DNA from: Bacteroidia bacterium
GTDB lineage: Bacteria; Bacteroidota; Bacteroidia; Chitinophagales; Saprospiraceae
Length of the DNA stretch: 18,955 nucleotides
Direction: 5' to 3'
Assembly (NCBI GenBank): GCA_030431945.1
Contig: JAUIIF010000020.1
Location: 1-18,955 of the forward strand
Under the pieces are notes generated by a model, which saw only the letters and a list, made by a program, of their open reading frames with translations, was not told where the DNA came from and did no database searches. Every line of letters starts with the position of its first letter. The stretch's first letter is position 1. Positions 6,125-12,220 of this stretch are shown here, piece by piece. The translations under genes and the position numbers were made by a program.

Positions 6125-7468
6125 CTAAAGCACGGCCACCAGGGCGTCGAGAATGTCCCCGGCGACTTCCGCTTTAGTTTTTAACTCAAAAGGCGTGACC
6201 TTATTGTTGGTAACGAGCTGAATCTTGTTGGTGCTATGGCCAAAACCAGCCCCCTCATCGTTGGGAGAGTTGAGGACGATGAAGTCCAGGTTCTTTTTGG
6301 CCAGCTTAGCGCGGGCATTTTCCACGCCGTTCTCCGTCTCGAGGGCAAAGCCGACCAGGCGCTGATGCGCACGCTTTTCCTGGCCAAGCTCGGCGGCGAT
6401 ATCGGGGTTCCGGACGAGCTTGACCGTTAACGGCCCGTCTTTTTTCTTGATCTTGCCGGCCTCCGTCCGGCTGGGCCGGTAATCCGCCACGGCGGCAGAG
6501 AGGATGGCGGCATCGGCCTTGGGCCACTGTACGACGGATACGGCGTGCATCTCCCGGGCCGAACGGACCCGGTGGAGGGTAATGCCGGATACCTCCGTCG
6601 TCAGTTCGGTGGGGCCCAGGACCAGGTCGACCTTCGCCCCCCGGCCGGCGGCCGCTTCGGCCAGGGCAATGCCCATGCGCCCGGTGCTGCGGTTGCCGAG
6701 ATAGCGGACGGGGTCGAGGTCTTCGTAGGTAGGGCCGGCGGTAATGAGCAGTTGTTTACCGGCCAGGTCCTGTTTCATTGGGGGAGGAGGTGTTGCGTCG
6801 GCCTTCAGGCCGACACCCGTCGCTACGGGCTTCAGCCCGCCCTCCGTTGCTATGGCCTTCAGGCCATTCGGCTCCGCTTTTTCGCCTTTACCCGGCTCCG
6901 CTTTTCCGTCCTTCCCCGGCACCTGCGTTCCCGCCAGAAAACCACCCAGCACCTGCAAGATCTCCTCCGGTTCTGCCATCCGGCCGGCGCCACTGAGGCC
7001 GGAGGCCAATTCGCCGGTACCCACTTCAATCAGGTGGTTCCCGTAGGCTTGCAGCAACGCTACGTTGCGTTGCGTAGCGGGGTGGGCCCACATGTCCAGG
7101 TCCATCGCCGGCGCAAAAAACACCGGGCAGCGGGCGGAGAGGTAAACCGCCACTACGGCGCTGTCACAAATACCATTAGCCATTTTTCCCAGGGTCGTGG
7201 CCGTGGCCGGCGCTACGACCATGGCGTCTGCCCATAAGCCCAGCTCGACGTGGTTGTTCCAGCTCTCTCCATCGTGAACGGAAGTCGTTACGGCATGCTT
7301 GGAAAGCGTCGCCAGGGTCAGGGGAGAGATGAAATCCGTCGCCGCCTTCGTCATCAGAACCCGTACTTCCGCACCCTCTTTGATCAGACCGCGTACGAGG
7401 TAAGCTGCCTTGTAGGCTGCGATGCTACCCGTGATGCCGAGGATGATTTTTTTGCCTTGCAGGGACAT
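6125..7468 (-). CDS. coaBC: Bifunctional phosphopantothenoylcysteine decarboxylase / phosphopantothenate-cysteine ligase
   Basis: Carries out two successive cytosolic steps of coenzyme A synthesis: joining cysteine to 4'-phosphopantothenate (CoaB) and decarboxylating the product to 4'-phosphopantetheine (CoaC, FMN-dependent). The CoaC half (1-175) shows GITGSIAAYKA, the active-site His73 (NNHVELG) and PAMDLDMW (120-127; the Asp is usual in this phylum in place of Asn). The CoaB half (232-447) has ITAGPTYEDLDPVRYLGNRS, the AVADYRP loop (326-332), KIKKKDGPL and LVRNPDI. At 447 residues it is longer than the usual 400 or so because the linker (about 180-232) carries repetitive sequence: GLKAIAT, GLKPVAT and GLKADAT at nine-residue spacing, preceded by two KAEP units. 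That linker corresponds to the palindromic repeat at 6797-6867. The gene is separated from rpoZ by a terminator, so it probably has its own promoter. Confidence 0.96.
   Translation of the reverse strand: MSLQGKKIILGITGSIAAYKAAYLVRGLIKEGAEVRVLMTKAATDFISPLTLATLSKHAVTTSVHDGESWNNHVELGLWADAMVVAPATATTLGKMANGICDSAVVAVYLSARCPVFFAPAMDLDMWAHPATQRNVALLQAYGNHLIEVGTGELASGLSGAGRMAEPEEILQVLGGFLAGTQVPGKDGKAEPGKGEKAEPNGLKAIATEGGLKPVATGVGLKADATPPPPMKQDLAGKQLLITAGPTYEDLDPVRYLGNRSTGRMGIALAEAAAGRGAKVDLVLGPTELTTEVSGITLHRVRSAREMHAVSVVQWPKADAAILSAAVADYRPSRTEAGKIKKKDGPLTVKLVRNPDIAAELGQEKRAHQRLVGFALETENGVENARAKLAKKNLDFIVLNSPNDEGAGFGHSTNKIQLVTNNKVTPFELKTKAEVAGDILDALVAVL
6797..6867. repeat. REP-like triple palindrome inside the coaBC linker
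   Basis: Three related palindromes in tandem at about 27-base spacing: GTCGGCCTTCAGGCCGAC (6797-6814), CGGGCTTCAGCCCG (6826-6839) and ATGGCCTTCAGGCCAT (6852-6867), all sharing the centre CTTCAG. Each could form a separate hairpin. Read on the coding strand they give the near-identical heptapeptides GLKADAT, GLKPVAT and GLKAIAT. The arrangement resembles REP/BIME-type intergenic elements but sits in frame inside a gene. Confidence 0.75.
6869..6905. repeat. Short direct repeat next to the triple palindrome
   Basis: CGGCTCCGCTTTT occurs at 6869-6881 and again at 6893-6905 (24-base period). It encodes the two KAEP units of the coaBC linker, so the linker appears to have grown by small duplications as well as by the palindromic element. 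Confidence 0.6.
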
Positions 7469-7561
7469 GGTAATTCTTTGGTCTGTTGGTATTTGGAGAC
7501 GATGGTCCGCTATTTCTTTGGCCGGCCGGACTTTGACGCAGCGGACTTCAGCAACACAATA

Positions 7562-7599
7562 AAGGTCATCAGCTAACCAAAAATTTAGCTGATGACCTT
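7562..7599 (-). terminator. Strong terminator downstream of rpoZ, before coaBC
   Basis: Perfect 15-base arms (7562-7576 AAGGTCATCAGCTAA; 7585-7599 its reverse complement) with an 8-base loop. On the minus strand the 3' arm runs into TTTATTGTGTT, a modest U-rich tail. It lies 96 bases after the rpoZ stop and 94 bases before the coaBC start, so it should end the bamD-rpoZ transcript. Confidence 0.78.
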
Positions 7600-7694
7600 A
7601 AGGGGGGCAAAATAATTCTTTCCGGTAAACCGGGGGGAATCAGTCCGGCGGACTACCGAAGACCAACGGCTCAACGGACTAAATTGCCGTTAGC

Positions 7695-8042
7695 CTATAC
7701 CTCTTCGTCCTCGTCCCGGGCGGAGTTGTACCGGTGGTACAGCTCACCATCCAGGTATTCGCGCATCGCGATCAGAACGGGGTTGGGCAGCTTTTCGTAA
7801 AACTTGGAAATTTCAATCTGCTCTTTGTTTTCGACTACCTCTTCAATGGTGTCGGTCACTTCGGCAAACTCTTCCAGCTTCTGGTCCAGTTCGTGCTTCA
7901 GGTCAACGGCTAACTGACGGGCACGACGGCTAACGATCGCCAGCGTTTCGTAAATGTTACCCGTGTCTTTGACGACACCCTGAATATCGCGGGCGCTAAC
8001 GTCGGGACTAAGGCCTTGAGCCCGTGCTTTGATATCTGACAT
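7695..8042 (-). CDS. rpoZ: RNA polymerase omega subunit, Bacteroidota type
   Basis: The small subunit that helps assemble and stabilise RNA polymerase by clamping the beta' C-terminus. It has 115 residues. The conserved omega/Rpb6 core is visible as DTGNIYETLAIVSRRARQL (26-44), preceded by a variable N-terminus. It is followed by a long helical, acidic region (45-80) ending in EQIEISKFYEKLPNPV, which is characteristic of the Bacteroidota version. The C-terminus is acidic (RDEDEEV). The start at 8042 lies inside bamD: the two genes overlap by 35 bases in different frames, suggesting translational coupling. A strong terminator follows at 7562-7599. This gene between bamD and coaBC is the normal order for the phylum. 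Confidence 0.93.
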   Translation of the reverse strand: MSDIKARAQGLSPDVSARDIQGVVKDTGNIYETLAIVSRRARQLAVDLKHELDQKLEEFAEVTDTIEEVVENKEQIEISKFYEKLPNPVLIAMREYLDGELYHRYNSARDEDEEV

Positions 8043-8841
8043 CTTCGAGATCTTTTAGTTGTTTCTTAGTTTTTTTGAGGGTTTCCTGAACCTCTTCGGC
8101 CCATTCACTGGTAGGGTGGCGGTCCAGGAAGTTTTCCGCGAGCTCCACGGCTTTGTCAAAGCGCTCTGCTTTGCGGGTAACGTAGCTAAGGTCCGCGTAC
8201 TGGTACTGGCTTTTGACCATCAGGTAACGGATTTCTTCAGCGCGCTGCGTTTCGGGGTAGTCTTTCAGGACGTTCTCGAAACTCTGCTGGGCAGATTCAA
8301 AACGCCGGAGGTCGACGTAGAGTTTCGCAGATTCAAAATCCTTCTTCTCCATTTTCGCCCGCATTTCGTCAATGAGGCGGTTGGCTTCCGGAATCCGCTC
8401 GCTGTTGGGGTAGCGGTTGGCAAACTCCTCAAAGCCTTCGATGGCCTTCACGCTGTAGCTTTGGTCGAGGCGGTAAACCGGGCTGAGTTCGTAGTTGGAG
8501 TAGGCGGCCATAAAGTCGGCTTCCTCCCGGAGCGAGCTGCCTCCGTAAGTAGTCGCAAAGTTTTTGAAGTAGTAGCTGGCCAGCACGTACTGCCGGGTGT
8601 AGTAATACGTGTAAGCGTAACGGTAGGCAATCTGCTCCGCTTCCGCTTTGCCCCGGTACGGGGCAATGGTCAGCTCATAGAGCGTCTGGGCACGCTGGTA
8701 TTCTTCCGCGTCGTAATATTCATTGGCTTTCTGGAGCCACAGCGCCGCATCACCACTCGTGCGGATGGTTTCGAATTCGGACTTACAGCCGAAAGCCAGA
8801 AACGCAACGAAAAGAAGAGAAAGTAGGGAAGTTAACTTCAT
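8008..8841 (-). CDS. bamD: Outer membrane assembly lipoprotein BamD
   Basis: A periplasm-facing lipoprotein of the BAM complex that folds beta-barrel proteins into the outer membrane with BamA. It has 277 residues. The lipoprotein signal (about 1-18) ends in the lipobox LAFGC, giving lipidated Cys19. The mature part is a chain of TPR-like helical repeats (ANEYYDAEEYQRAQTLYELTI; YYTRQYVLASYYFKNFATTY; YVDLRRFESAQQSFENVLKD; ERFDKAVELAENFLDRHP), typical of BamD. Length fits Bacteroidota BamD. The gene heads the bamD-rpoZ transcript, with a good TAnnTTTG element 9 bases upstream of the start, and its last 12 codons overlap rpoZ. Confidence 0.94.
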   Translation of the reverse strand: MKLTSLLSLLFVAFLAFGCKSEFETIRTSGDAALWLQKANEYYDAEEYQRAQTLYELTIAPYRGKAEAEQIAYRYAYTYYYTRQYVLASYYFKNFATTYGGSSLREEADFMAAYSNYELSPVYRLDQSYSVKAIEGFEEFANRYPNSERIPEANRLIDEMRAKMEKKDFESAKLYVDLRRFESAQQSFENVLKDYPETQRAEEIRYLMVKSQYQYADLSYVTRKAERFDKAVELAENFLDRHPTSEWAEEVQETLKKTKKQLKDLEDVRYQSTGSRP

Positions 8842-8849
8842 AAGGGGCG

Positions 8850-8857
8850 CAAAGATA
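8850..8857 (-). promoter_or_regulatory. Bacteroidota -7 promoter element for bamD-rpoZ
   Basis: On the minus strand this reads TATCTTTG, a perfect match to TAnnTTTG, ending 9 bases before the bamD ATG. A clean -33 TTTG at normal spacing is not obvious. With the transcript starting a few bases downstream, the leader would be very short. Confidence 0.55.
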
Positions 8858-9072
8858 AGGGTTTGTCACAACATAAAGATTTTCACCGCCGGTAACGGCA
8901 GAGATTTTTTAAAAGAGGCGCCTGGCGGCGTTAAGGTTGTACTTGGGTTATCCGCTCTTTTACCCCTTCCGGGCTAAACTTGGTAAAAACCAATACCTTA
9001 GCCCCGCATATTGCTCACCAACCCAAATAGCAAGTAACCATTCCCCTTCCGCCCCGCATCGACGAACTCCGC

Positions 9073-9975
9073 GTGTACTACAACACCACCATCCGCCCCG
9101 AGCTCTACCGGCTGGAGCGGCTGCGGATCCGTTTGCTCCGGGGTATCTTCCTGTCGCTGTTCGCCGTAGTGGCGCTGGCCATCGTCTTTGTGATCTATGA
9201 CCTGGGCTTCCTCATCTTTCTCCTGGCCATGCCCGTCATTTTTTACATTGGTTCCCTGTACTTCCGGATTGAAAAATTCCGCCAGGCTTTTAAACCTGCC
9301 GTCGTCAACCTCCTGCTGGAATTTCTTAATGATTCGCCCAATTACCGGTCCCTTTCCTATGATGCCAAACGCCCCATTAATCGCGACCGATTTGAGCGGA
9401 GTGGCCTGTTTCGTCCTTCCCCCGACCTGTACCACGCCGAAGACTACATCAAGGGGCTGGTGGGGGAGATGGCCTTTGAGATGGGAGAAGCTTACGTAAA
9501 GGAAATCAGTCCGGCCAGTAACCGCCTGATGACGGTCTTCAGCGGACTTTTTGTCCACGCTATTTTTAATGAGCCAACCACCGGCCGCATCGCCGTCTGG
9601 CCCCGGCAAAACCTCCGTCGCATCAAACGAACGGTTGACACGTACGTCGCCGACGGCGGCGTGCCGGCCGACATCGAGGTGATGAACCACGGCTTCCGGG
9701 AGCACTACGCCGTTTACGCACACCGCGGTACGCACGTAGCCGGTATCCTGACGCCACCCATGCAGGACGCCCTGCTGGAGTACGCCCGGACGCAGGAACG
9801 CGACCTCTTCTTCGCCGTCCATAATCAGGACCTATTCATTGGCGTCGCCCACGAATACGACCTGCTGGAACCTAACTTCTTCAAGTCGAACCTTTCTTTC
9901 AGCACCATCCGTACCTTCTATACCGACATTACCCTGATGCTGGGGGTCATCTCCGATTTCGATCAGACCCACTAA
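9073..9975 (+). CDS. DUF3137 family membrane protein
   Basis: Function unknown. The protein has a short basic N-terminus with YRLERLRIRLLRG, two adjacent membrane helices (about residues 24-42 and 43-63) and a long soluble domain (64-300). The soluble domain has the DUF3137 pattern: FERSGLF (127-133), EDYIKGLVGEMAFEMGE, the TVFSGLFVHAIFNEPTTGRIAV block, VMNHGFREHYAVYAHRGT, then LTPPMQDALLEY and DLFFAVHNQDLFIGV. The start is uncertain: the frame's first standard start is the GTG at 9073, yet IDELR encoded just upstream (9058-9072) looks family-like. The frame reaches back to a TAG at 9028 without any ATG, GTG or TTG. The minus-strand reading across the same bases is a shadow. It precedes the RDD protein by 161 bases, and a weak hairpin lies between them. 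Confidence 0.85.
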   Translation: MYYNTTIRPELYRLERLRIRLLRGIFLSLFAVVALAIVFVIYDLGFLIFLLAMPVIFYIGSLYFRIEKFRQAFKPAVVNLLLEFLNDSPNYRSLSYDAKRPINRDRFERSGLFRPSPDLYHAEDYIKGLVGEMAFEMGEAYVKEISPASNRLMTVFSGLFVHAIFNEPTTGRIAVWPRQNLRRIKRTVDTYVADGGVPADIEVMNHGFREHYAVYAHRGTHVAGILTPPMQDALLEYARTQERDLFFAVHNQDLFIGVAHEYDLLEPNFFKSNLSFSTIRTFYTDITLMLGVISDFDQTH

Positions 9976-10051
9976 GGAGCAAGTCCATCGCCGGCCTGCT
10001 TCAGTATGGGCAACGGAACCAGCCCGTCCCTCGCGTTACTGCCGGCAAGCG

Positions 10052-10071
10052 AGCCTGCGATTTTCCAGGCT
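10052..10071 (+). terminator. Weak terminator-like hairpin after the DUF3137 gene
   Basis: AGCCTG and CAGGCT form six pairs around an 8-base loop, followed by TTAT. Short stem and short tail, so low confidence. Confidence 0.35.
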
Positions 10072-10096
10072 TTATGGCCGGTAAACCGGTAATTCA

Positions 10097-10104
10097 TTAC
10101 TTTG
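10097..10104 (+). promoter_or_regulatory. Probable -7 element for the RDD gene
   Basis: TTACTTTG, 7 of 8 to TAnnTTTG, 32 bases before the ATG at 10137, with TTTA about 22 bases upstream as a possible -33 partner. A CCGGT-AA-ACCGG inverted repeat (10078-10089) lies between the two, where a regulator could bind. Confidence 0.4.
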
Positions 10105-10136
10105 TACCTTCCTGAACACCCGTTAATCGTAACCAA

Positions 10137-10604
10137 ATGCAATTAGACGATCTACTCGACGCGGACATCTCCGGCGCTACTCCCTTCGCCCACGCGGAAG
10201 AGGCAAGTAAAGGCCAACGCTTTGCTAATTACTTGCTGGACCTGATTGCGGCCATTTTCCTGGCCGTTGTCTTCTTCCTGGTGCTGGAGCTGCTGTTCCC
10301 TGACAACGCTCTGATGAACAGTTGGCTGATGGCCGAAGACAACCCGTTTTCAGATTATCTCCTGAATGCGATCCTGATCCTTATTTATTATCCCCTGACC
10401 GAAGGGCTGTTGCAAGGAAAATCGCTGGCAAAGTTCATTACCAGAACCCGAGCCGTCCGGCAGGATGGAGATTACGTAACCCTGAAGGATGTAGCCCTCC
10501 GTTCACTGACCCGTCTGGTTCCCTTCGAGCATTTCAGTTTCCTGGGTGATCAAAGCCGGGGGTGGCACGATAAGTGGACGGACACTAAGGTCATCAAGGG
10601 GTAG
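10137..10604 (+). CDS. RDD family membrane protein
   Basis: A small integral membrane protein of 155 residues; RDD proteins have no settled function, though some have been linked to ion transport. The family residues are visible: Arg28 and Asp35 in GQRFANYLLDLI at the start of the first membrane helix (about 34-54), a second helix at about 75-90 ending YYPLTEG, then QGKSLAKFITRTRAV and RSLTRLVPFEHFSFLG. The terminal WHDKWTDTKVI is the usual RDD end. The third helix of larger RDD proteins is not obvious. The ATG at 10137 is well placed behind a -7 element. The gene appears to be a single-gene unit. Confidence 0.88.
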   Translation: MQLDDLLDADISGATPFAHAEEASKGQRFANYLLDLIAAIFLAVVFFLVLELLFPDNALMNSWLMAEDNPFSDYLLNAILILIYYPLTEGLLQGKSLAKFITRTRAVRQDGDYVTLKDVALRSLTRLVPFEHFSFLGDQSRGWHDKWTDTKVIKG

Positions 10605-10646
10605 GGCTGAATTTCAGCGGCTTACACTCAGACCACGGCACATGGG

Positions 10647-10665
10647 GGGCGCGGCCGCTGGTGCA
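10647..10665 (+). repeat. Dispersed 19-base repeat, intergenic copy
   Basis: GGGCGCGGCCGCTGGTGCA, full consensus match, containing a GCGGCCGC palindrome. Followed by an A-run. Confidence 0.6.
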
Positions 10666-10759
10666 AAAAAAGGGTAGGAGAGCAATGCCTGCACCGTTGC
10701 TGCCCTCAACTTTTGGGGTAAAGTGAATGCCCCTGCGCCCTGCGCCGCAATGCTTTGCC

Positions 10760-10778
10760 TGCTCCTGCGGTCGCGCCC
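10760..10778 (-). repeat. Dispersed 19-base repeat, inverted intergenic copy
   Basis: Reverse complement reads GGGCGCGACCGCAGGAGCA, two differences from consensus. It is inverted relative to the copy at 10647 and 94 bases away. Confidence 0.55.
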
Positions 10779-10821
10779 GAATCTTTCCCCCTTTCTCTGC
10801 CCTAAAACCTCTTGAAAGCCC

Positions 10822-10829
10822 TAGCTTTG
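10822..10829 (+). promoter_or_regulatory. Probable -7 element for the thiolase-fadB unit
   Basis: TAGCTTTG, perfect match to TAnnTTTG, on the coding strand 123 bases before the thiolase start. No convincing -33 partner. It implies a long leader of about 115 bases. Confidence 0.42.
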
Positions 10830-10952
10830 TGCCTGAACCTCCGGTAGGTCGGTGGTCAGGGTAGTAGGGGGCAAAATGGTCCTTCCTGCGGCGCAGCAAC
10901 TACGTACGCCGGCTACTTAAGATTACCGTACTACCTGGCTACCTGACGTACA

Positions 10953-12167
10953 ATGCCAACGCAAGCCTACATTTATCAAGCCCTTCGCAGTCCACGTGGT
11001 CGTGCGGATGGTAGTACGACCGACCTGTACGAGGTCAAGCCCATCGACCTGCTCAGTCAGTGTCTGCGGGCCTTTCAGCGGTCTGCCGGCCAGGAAGACC
11101 TGCCGGCCAGTATCGATGACCTGATCATCGGTTGCAACACGCCGGCCGGAGATCAGGGGTACAACATCGCCAGGGCTGCGCTCCTGAATGCCGGCTGGGC
11201 CAAGGCGCGCGGCGGGTTGCAGATCAATCGCTTCAATACGTCCGGCTTAGAGGCCATTAATTTAGCCGCCGCCAGGATTACGGCGGGCTACGGTACGGTG
11301 ATGATCGCCGGTGGCCTGGAATGTATGAGCCGGGTACCCACCTACCTGAACGGCGGGCCGATGATGAACGATCCGGCCACGGTTATCAACAGTCACTACA
11401 TTCCCCAGGGGGTGGCGGCAGATCTGGTGGCCAGTTCCCACGGGCTGACCCGGGCCGAACTGGATGAATACGCCCTCAGCAGCCACGCCAAAGCCGTGGC
11501 CGCCCGCAAGGCCGGTTACTTTGCCGACAGCCTGGAAATAATCAAAGACGCCAACGGACTCATCATCCTGGATGAAGACACCGTTCCCCGGCCGGAACTG
11601 ACTGCCGCCGAACTGGCAGAAATGCCCCCCCGTTTTGCCGAGATGGGCCTGGCCGGCTTCGATGAAATGGCCCTGCACCGGTTCCCCCTCGTTGACCACG
11701 TAGATCACCTGCATACCTGGGGGAATACCTCCAAAGCCGCCGATGGCTGTGCCCTCGCCCTACTCGGCAACGAGGAAGGAGGAGCCGCCCTGGGGCTGAA
11801 GCCGCGGGCCCGGATCCGGGCGGTGGCCATGAGTGCCGTAGATGCCACCCTGCTTACCGGCGGGGTGAATGCTGCTGACCTCGCCCTGACCCAGGCCGGC
11901 CTGCAGAGACAAGATATTGACCTGTGGGAATTCAACGAATCCTTCGCCGCCCCCTCCATCCGGTTCCAACGGGAGATGGGCGTAAAGGAGGATCAGTTCA
12001 ACGTACTGGGGGGCTCCATCGCCCTGGGAGAACCACTCGGAGCGGTCGGCGGTATGATGTTGTGCCACCTCCTGGATGAGTTGGAACGCCGGGACCTTAC
12101 CCTGGGCAGCCTGACCATTGACGCCGGCGCCGGCCTGGCCGTATCCACCATCATCGAACGCGTTTAA
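10953..12167 (+). CDS. Thiolase-family protein lacking all catalytic residues (FadA-like pseudoenzyme)
   Basis: By fold a thiolase of the FadA type, whose normal job is the last step of fatty-acid beta-oxidation: 3-ketoacyl-CoA plus CoA gives acetyl-CoA plus a shortened acyl-CoA. The 404 residues cover the whole family: LRSPRGRADG near the start, IAGGLECMSRVPTYLNGG (118-135), IPQGVAADLVASSHGLTR, the WGNTSKAADGCA block and WEFNESFA (325-332, Asn328 kept). However, the nucleophile position in INRFxxSGLEA is Asn95 instead of Cys, the GHPLGA histidine is Glu360 (GEPLGA), and the second Cys is Asp390 (LTIDAGAGLA). The open frame is intact and family conservation elsewhere is good, so this is not a decaying pseudogene by appearance. 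It is probably co-transcribed with the FadB-like gene 53 bases downstream. Claisen or thiolysis chemistry by the known mechanism is not possible. Confidence 0.92.
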   Translation: MPTQAYIYQALRSPRGRADGSTTDLYEVKPIDLLSQCLRAFQRSAGQEDLPASIDDLIIGCNTPAGDQGYNIARAALLNAGWAKARGGLQINRFNTSGLEAINLAAARITAGYGTVMIAGGLECMSRVPTYLNGGPMMNDPATVINSHYIPQGVAADLVASSHGLTRAELDEYALSSHAKAVAARKAGYFADSLEIIKDANGLIILDEDTVPRPELTAAELAEMPPRFAEMGLAGFDEMALHRFPLVDHVDHLHTWGNTSKAADGCALALLGNEEGGAALGLKPRARIRAVAMSAVDATLLTGGVNAADLALTQAGLQRQDIDLWEFNESFAAPSIRFQREMGVKEDQFNVLGGSIALGEPLGAVGGMMLCHLLDELERRDLTLGSLTIDAGAGLAVSTIIERV

Positions 12168-12209
12168 CCCGCTCCCCGCAACCCGCAACCCGCTCCCCGC
12201 AACCCGCAA
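12168..12209. repeat. 21-base tandem repeat filling the thiolase-fadB gap
   Basis: CCCGCTCCCCGCAACCCGCAA occurs twice in exact tandem (12168-12188, 12189-12209), followed by a truncated third unit (CCCGCCCCCCC) running up to the ATG at 12221. It begins directly after the thiolase stop codon. Confidence 0.85.
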
Positions 12210-12220
12210 CCCGCCCCCCC

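Larger units (their letters stand above)
10605..10952. other. 348-base non-coding region with inverted dispersed repeats, upstream of the thiolase
   Basis: No believable gene; a 101-codon minus-strand frame (10594-10899) has no protein-like features. The stretch holds two inverted copies of the dispersed GC-rich repeat (10647-10665 and 10760-10778), so the roughly 130 bases between and including them could fold as one long imperfect hairpin. A TAnnTTTG match (10822-10829) probably serves the thiolase gene. GC skew and C-runs (for example 10788-10792) resemble the intergenic segment at 18692-18840. Confidence 0.6.

Noticed and set aside
8059..8826. 255-codon plus-strand open frame opposite bamD
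   Set aside because: Antisense shadow of a clear BamD lipoprotein.
8998..9822. 274-codon minus-strand open frame opposite the DUF3137 gene
   Set aside because: Lacks domain-like features; the plus strand encodes a recognisable DUF3137 protein with membrane helices.
10594..10899. 101-codon minus-strand open frame in the non-coding gap
   Set aside because: Overlaps repeats and has no protein-like pattern; no homologous features seen.
10953..12167. Thiolase as a decaying pseudogene
   Set aside because: The frame is intact over the full family length, flanking motifs are conserved and it remains paired with its fadB-like partner; the changes are confined to catalytic positions.
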